From NCBI RefSeq assembly GCF_030811855.1, contig NZ_JAUSRN010000011.1, forward strand, positions 124,001-188,000: 64,000 nucleotides of DNA, written 5' to 3'. The number at the start of each line of letters is the position of its first letter. Positions within the stretch are counted from its first letter, which is position 1. Under the pieces are notes generated by a model. It ran no database searches and was not told the DNA's origin. It saw only the letters and a program-made list of their open reading frames with translations. Positions 60,851 to 64,000 of this stretch are shown here, one piece after another. The DNA is from Variovorax paradoxus. GTDB lineage: Bacteria > Pseudomonadota > Gammaproteobacteria > Burkholderiales > Burkholderiaceae_C. Made by a program: the position numbers and the translations under genes.

Positions 60851-60871
60851 GGCGGTGTTCCTTTCAGTCGT

Positions 60872-61879
60872 TCAGGGCCGCAGCACGACGCGGTCGGTGC
60901 TGCCCGAAAGCACCAGCTGGTAGGCGTCCATGGCTTCGTCGAGAGTGAAGTGCCGTGCCACGGGAAAGGGTTTGAGCGTGCCGCGCTCGAAGCCTTCGCG
61001 CATCGCATCGAGCTGTGCGGTGGAGGCGACGCAGTCCATCGCGAGCGAGTCGATGCCCACGAAGGTGTGCATGCCGCGGTAGAACGCGAAGATGTCGAAG
61101 GGCACGGCACGTTCGTGCGTGGCAATGAAGATCTGCGTCGCGCCCTTGGCCATCGCCTTGTTGGCGGCCTCGAAGTAGGCGCTGCCCACGGTGTTGTAGA
61201 CGATGTTCGCGCCGCGCCCGTCGGTGAGTTCACGCACCTGCGCGCCCACGTCGGCATGCTGGCGCGCATCGATCACATCGACAGGCCCGCTCGCAAAGCC
61301 TTCGAAGGGTCCGGCGCGGCGCTGTACCGCGATGACGCGCGCACCGGCCTGCGAGGCCAGCTGCACCGCCGCCTGGCCGACCTTGCCGTTGGCGCCGAGC
61401 ACCAGCACGGTCTGCCCGGCCTGCGGCATGCCGCTGCGCCGGAAGCCTTCATACGCGGTGACGAAGGGCACGCCCACTGCCCCGGCCTCGTCCATCGAGA
61501 TGCCCTGGGGCTTGGCGCGCAGCGCTGCTTCGGGCAGCACGAGGAAGCGTGCATGCGAACCGTCGCGCGTGATGCCGATGTCGCCGCCCGAGCCGTAGAC
61601 CTCGCGGCCGATCCATTCGACGGGACCACCCACCACGGTGCCCGCAAAGTCGCGCCCCGGGGTGCGCGGCCACACGGCCTGCGGCATGATGCCCAGGGTG
61701 GCTTTCACGTCGCTCGGGTTCACGGCTGCGGCCGCGACTTGCACCACGGCATGGCCGGGGGGGGCGGTGGGTTCTGGCTGCGATGCGGCTTCGAGTTGCA
61801 GCGCGTCGAGGTTGACGGCTTTTTCGTTTACGCGCAGTGCGCGGGAGGTGTTTGGGGTGTGCATTGGGGCGAGGCTCAT
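60872..61879 (-). CDS. Zinc-free alcohol dehydrogenase/quinone-oxidoreductase-like MDR protein
   Basis: A 335-residue medium-chain dehydrogenase. VVQVAAAAVNPSDVKATLG is the GroES-like N-terminus, PGRDFAGTV follows, and VLVLGANGKVGQAAVQLASQAGA is the NADPH-binding motif. No structural-zinc cysteine cluster is visible, which fits the quinone-reductase group. The ATG at 61879 is chosen by homology; a second ATG lies at 61864. The leader is a structured repeat (family C). Confidence 0.85.
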   Translation of the reverse strand: MSLAPMHTPNTSRALRVNEKAVNLDALQLEAASQPEPTAPPGHAVVQVAAAAVNPSDVKATLGIMPQAVWPRTPGRDFAGTVVGGPVEWIGREVYGSGGDIGITRDGSHARFLVLPEAALRAKPQGISMDEAGAVGVPFVTAYEGFRRSGMPQAGQTVLVLGANGKVGQAAVQLASQAGARVIAVQRRAGPFEGFASGPVDVIDARQHADVGAQVRELTDGRGANIVYNTVGSAYFEAANKAMAKGATQIFIATHERAVPFDIFAFYRGMHTFVGIDSLAMDCVASTAQLDAMREGFERGTLKPFPVARHFTLDEAMDAYQLVLSGSTDRVVLRP

Positions 61880-61936
61880 CTCAGTGTTCGACCGCGTGTT
61901 GTGTTGCGGCTCGCTTGTGTTCCGGTGTCGTTCGTT

Positions 61937-62032
61937 CAGGGCGCGTGCAAAGGCCACCGGGTACTCCCCTCCGCGAATGTCCCCCGCCTTCGGCTCCTCC
62001 TTTATTTCGCTGCGGGGAGCACCCGGCGCCCT
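61937..62032 (-). repeat. Dispersed structured repeat, family C, copy 2
   Basis: On the minus strand the arm CCGGGTGCTCCCC (62026-62014) is followed by CGCAGCGAAATAAAGGAGG, the core GGGGGACATTCGCGGAG and the other arm GGGGAGTACCCGG (61969-61957). The terminal arms pair over 13 bases with one mismatch. It overlaps the upstream region of the dehydrogenase gene. Confidence 0.85.
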
Positions 62033-62097
62033 GTGCACACCAAGCGCTGCGGTTGTTCCGCTCGATCAACGACCGCTCTTTGCAACGCTCGCGCTGG

Positions 62098-62190
62098 CGG
62101 GGTGCCTTGCGCAGCGAAATAAAGGAGGAGGCCGCAGGCCGGGGGACATTCGCGGAGCAAGGTACCCCGTCGGCGGGAGCGCGCCCTGAA
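62098..62190 (+). repeat. Dispersed structured repeat, family C, copy 3
   Basis: Arms CGGGGTGCCTTG (62098-62109) and CAAGGTACCCCG (62158-62169) enclose GCAGCGAAATAAAGGAGGAG and the core GGGGGACATTCGCGGAG. It faces copy 2 in inverted orientation. The arms differ from copy 2 but keep pairing. The 66 bases between the two copies hold nothing I recognise. Confidence 0.85.
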
Positions 62191-62225
62191 CAGCTCACCT
62201 CAAGAACAGAACAAGACGTCATCTC

Positions 62226-63116
62226 CTAGCTCCCCACACCAGGCAATGCCAGCATCGCGCGCGCCTCGCGCGGGTTGGCAATCTCGCCGCCCAGGCTCAG
62301 CAGGATGTCGCGTGCCTTCGCCACGAGTTGTGCGTTGCTTTCGGCAAGCACGCCTTTCTCGAGGTAGATGTTGTCTTCCATGCCCACGCGCACGTGGCCG
62401 CCCAGAAGCCACGCCTGCGCGACGATCGGAAACTCCATGCGGCCGATGCCGAAGGCGCTCCAGAAGGCACCGCGCGGCAGCATGTTGCGGGCATATAGCA
62501 GTGTCTCGGGCGTGGGCGCAAAGCCGTATTTCACGCCGAGCACGAAGGTCCACATCGCGGGGCCGTCGAGCGTGCCGTCCGCAATCAGGTCGAGCGCGAG
62601 GTTGATGTCGCCCGAATCGAAGATCTCCAACTCTGGCTTCACGCCCGCCTCGCGGATTACCTTGGCCATGCGGCGCACATTCTTCGGCGTGTTCATCACC
62701 ACGTCCGGGCCCGAGTTCATGGTGTTGAGATCGAGCGAGCACACGTCGGGCCTGATGAGCGCGATGTGCTCCACGCGCTTCTCCGGCGGCAGCAGCGTGG
62801 TGCCGGGCGCGGCGATCTTCGGATCGTCCTCGCTCGGTATGTAGCGCCCGCCGGGTCCGGTCGTAAGGTTGATGATCAGCTCGCGGTTTTTGCGGCGGAT
62901 GCGGTCGACCACCTCGCGGTAGAGCTCGACCTCCATCGACGGCTTTCCGGTTTCGGGATGGCGCACGTGGATGTGCACTTGCGCCGCGCCGGCTTCCGCG
63001 GCGGCCAGGCATTCGTCGGCGATCTGCACCGGCGTGATCGGCAGGTGCGGCGTCTGCTCGGGCTTCACGAGGTTGCCCGTGACGGCGCAGGTGATGAGGG
63101 TCTTGGCGGCGCTCAC
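62226..63116 (-). CDS. BKACE-family beta-keto acid cleavage enzyme (DUF849)
   Basis: A 296-residue Zn-dependent enzyme that condenses a beta-keto acid with acetyl-CoA and releases acetoacetate. The metal motif VHIHVRHPETGKP has both histidines (48 and 50), INLTTGPGG lies in the active site, and VRVGMEDNIYL supplies the Glu ligand. It differs from the first BKACE of the window (21710-22633), where one of these His is Ala. The SDR gene overlaps its start by four bases. Confidence 0.92.
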   Translation of the reverse strand: MSAAKTLITCAVTGNLVKPEQTPHLPITPVQIADECLAAAEAGAAQVHIHVRHPETGKPSMEVELYREVVDRIRRKNRELIINLTTGPGGRYIPSEDDPKIAAPGTTLLPPEKRVEHIALIRPDVCSLDLNTMNSGPDVVMNTPKNVRRMAKVIREAGVKPELEIFDSGDINLALDLIADGTLDGPAMWTFVLGVKYGFAPTPETLLYARNMLPRGAFWSAFGIGRMEFPIVAQAWLLGGHVRVGMEDNIYLEKGVLAESNAQLVAKARDILLSLGGEIANPREARAMLALPGVGS

Positions 63117-63877
63117 AGATGGCGCCCTCCGTCGACCACGATGCGCGTGCCGGTGACGAAGCGCATCGTCGTTGCCAGCGCCTCTACCGCGGCGGCCACG
63201 TCGTCGGGCTTGCCGATCCGCCCGAGTGGCGTGGTGCTCGCCATCTTGCCGGCAAACTCGGCGCCGCGGCCCGGCACGAAGCCCGACTCGACCGCACCCG
63301 GCGATACCGACACCACGCGAACGGCCGGTGCCATCGCCTTGGCCAGCGCATCGCCCACCACGTCGAGGCCCGCCTTGGCCGCGACGTACGCCAGGTTGCT
63401 GCCCACACCCGTGAAGCCCGCGATCGACGAGATGTTGGCAACGAGTCCGTCGCCGCTCTGCTTCAGCATCGGCGCGAAGGCGCGGATGGTCGCGAACACG
63501 CCGCGGAAGTTGGCGCGCACGATGTCGTCGATGAGCTCGTCGGTCAGCGCGTCGAGGTCCCCGGCCGGCACGGGCTGCGTGTGCCCCGCGCTGTTGACCA
63601 GGATGTCGCAGCGGCCATGAGTGGCTTCTACCTCTGCGGCTGCGGCTTGCAGGCTCGGTGTATCGACGATGTCTGCGCGGATCGCACAGTGGCGTTGTCC
63701 TTGCGCGGAGGGCAGGGCGGCAGCACGCGCAGCCGCTTCGTCGCCCTTGCGGTGCAGCAGCACGCAGGTGGCGCCGAGCGCGGCGAGCCGCACGGCCGTG
63801 GCATAACCGATGGCGCCGAGGCCGCCGGTGATCACGGCAACCTTGCCGTCGAGTCTGGAAACAGGGTCGAAGCTCAT
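63113..63877 (-). CDS. SDR-family oxidoreductase
   Basis: A 254-residue short-chain dehydrogenase. TGGLGAIG is the cofactor motif, NSAG the second, and ISSIAGFTGVGSNLAYVAAK has catalytic Ser, Tyr and Lys at standard spacing. It probably forms the beta-keto acid for the BKACE enzyme encoded next. It overlaps that gene by four bases. Confidence 0.93.
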   Translation of the reverse strand: MSFDPVSRLDGKVAVITGGLGAIGYATAVRLAALGATCVLLHRKGDEAAARAAALPSAQGQRHCAIRADIVDTPSLQAAAAEVEATHGRCDILVNSAGHTQPVPAGDLDALTDELIDDIVRANFRGVFATIRAFAPMLKQSGDGLVANISSIAGFTGVGSNLAYVAAKAGLDVVGDALAKAMAPAVRVVSVSPGAVESGFVPGRGAEFAGKMASTTPLGRIGKPDDVAAAVEALATTMRFVTGTRIVVDGGRHL

Positions 63878-63899
63878 GGGATGAAGAGGAGTTGTGGAA

Positions 63900-64000
63900 T
63901 CAGGGGATCGGCGGACGAGGGAACTTCATCTCGCCGGGCTCGAGCTGGAAGTCGTACTGCAGCGTGGCGGTCTTGCCATCGGGTGCCAGCGCGAAGCGGC
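63900..64000 (-). CDS. C-terminal end of an unidentified protein (partial)
   Basis: On the minus strand this reads to the window edge and stops with TGA at 63900-63902. The last 32 residues include LAPDGKTATLQYDFQLEPGE and end MKFPRPPIP. I do not recognise the family. The gene lies 22 bases before the SDR gene and is probably part of the same operon. Confidence 0.6.
   Translation of the reverse strand, partial: RFALAPDGKTATLQYDFQLEPGEMKFPRPPIP

Overview
The window is GC-rich, densely coded, beta-proteobacterial chromosomal DNA. The combination of box genes for benzoate, many Bug-type (tripartite tricarboxylate) binding proteins, BKACE/DUF849 enzymes, parA-hydrolase-parB, minCDE and several Comamonadaceae-like intergenic hairpin repeats points to Variovorax or a close relative; this is inferred from gene content and protein style, not from a database search.

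Layout. 1-5.1 kb holds the end of a LysE-type exporter, the chromosome partition pair parA/parB with a small serine hydrolase between them, a CsgG-like lipoprotein and an FAD-linked lactate/glycolate-type dehydrogenase. 5.2-12.5 kb holds mixed housekeeping genes: DinB, cobalamin adenosyltransferase, a CYTH protein, an HxlR/DHFR-like divergent pair, an RcnB-like protein, a CysB-type LysR, and a TetR gene next to a small membrane peptide and a frameshifted alpha/beta hydrolase. 12.5-17.8 kb carries minC-minD-minE, a uracil/xanthine permease, a thioesterase and an AsmA-like protein. 17.9-22.6 kb is a leftward catabolic operon (BKACE, Bug binding protein, 3-hydroxyacyl-CoA dehydrogenase-like, feruloyl-CoA synthase-like) with a divergent Crp/Fnr regulator. 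23.5-25.5 kb is a tautomerase/SDR pair with a divergent LysR.

25.5-41.1 kb is a complete aerobic benzoyl-CoA (box) pathway. Leftward lie a branched-chain-type ABC importer (livFGMHK), an alpha/beta hydrolase, benzoate-CoA ligase, boxD aldehyde dehydrogenase and a DUF4863 protein. Rightward lie the BoxR regulator (helix-turn-helix fused to a shikimate-kinase-like domain), boxC, boxB, boxA and a MaoC-type hydratase. Benzoate would be imported, made into its CoA ester, epoxidised by BoxBA, ring-cleaved by BoxC and oxidised by BoxD. Sigma70-like promoters and TGCA-type repressor sites can be read in the control regions.

41.2-48.4 kb has a repeat-rich secreted protein, tRNA-Gly(GCC), and a leftward operon: TetR, a nitrate/taurine-type ABC importer, a cyclase-family hydrolase and fumarylacetoacetase. 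48.5-57.8 kb contains acetoacetyl-CoA synthetase, a 2OG-Fe(II) oxygenase, a glutarate module (LysR, gcdH, CaiB, VOC), a CopD-like membrane protein, a PEP mutase/isocitrate lyase family protein and an Fe-S-type uracil-DNA glycosylase. 57.8-64 kb is a second leftward catabolic operon (SDR, BKACE, quinone-oxidoreductase-like, cupin, Bug, amidohydrolase).

The least explained material is non-coding: three families of structured dispersed repeats. One has compensatory changes in its terminal stem and lies upstream of two unrelated genes. The only stretch over 300 bases without a gene (61880-62225) is filled by two facing copies of that family. No CRISPR array, insertion sequence, prophage or rRNA was seen.
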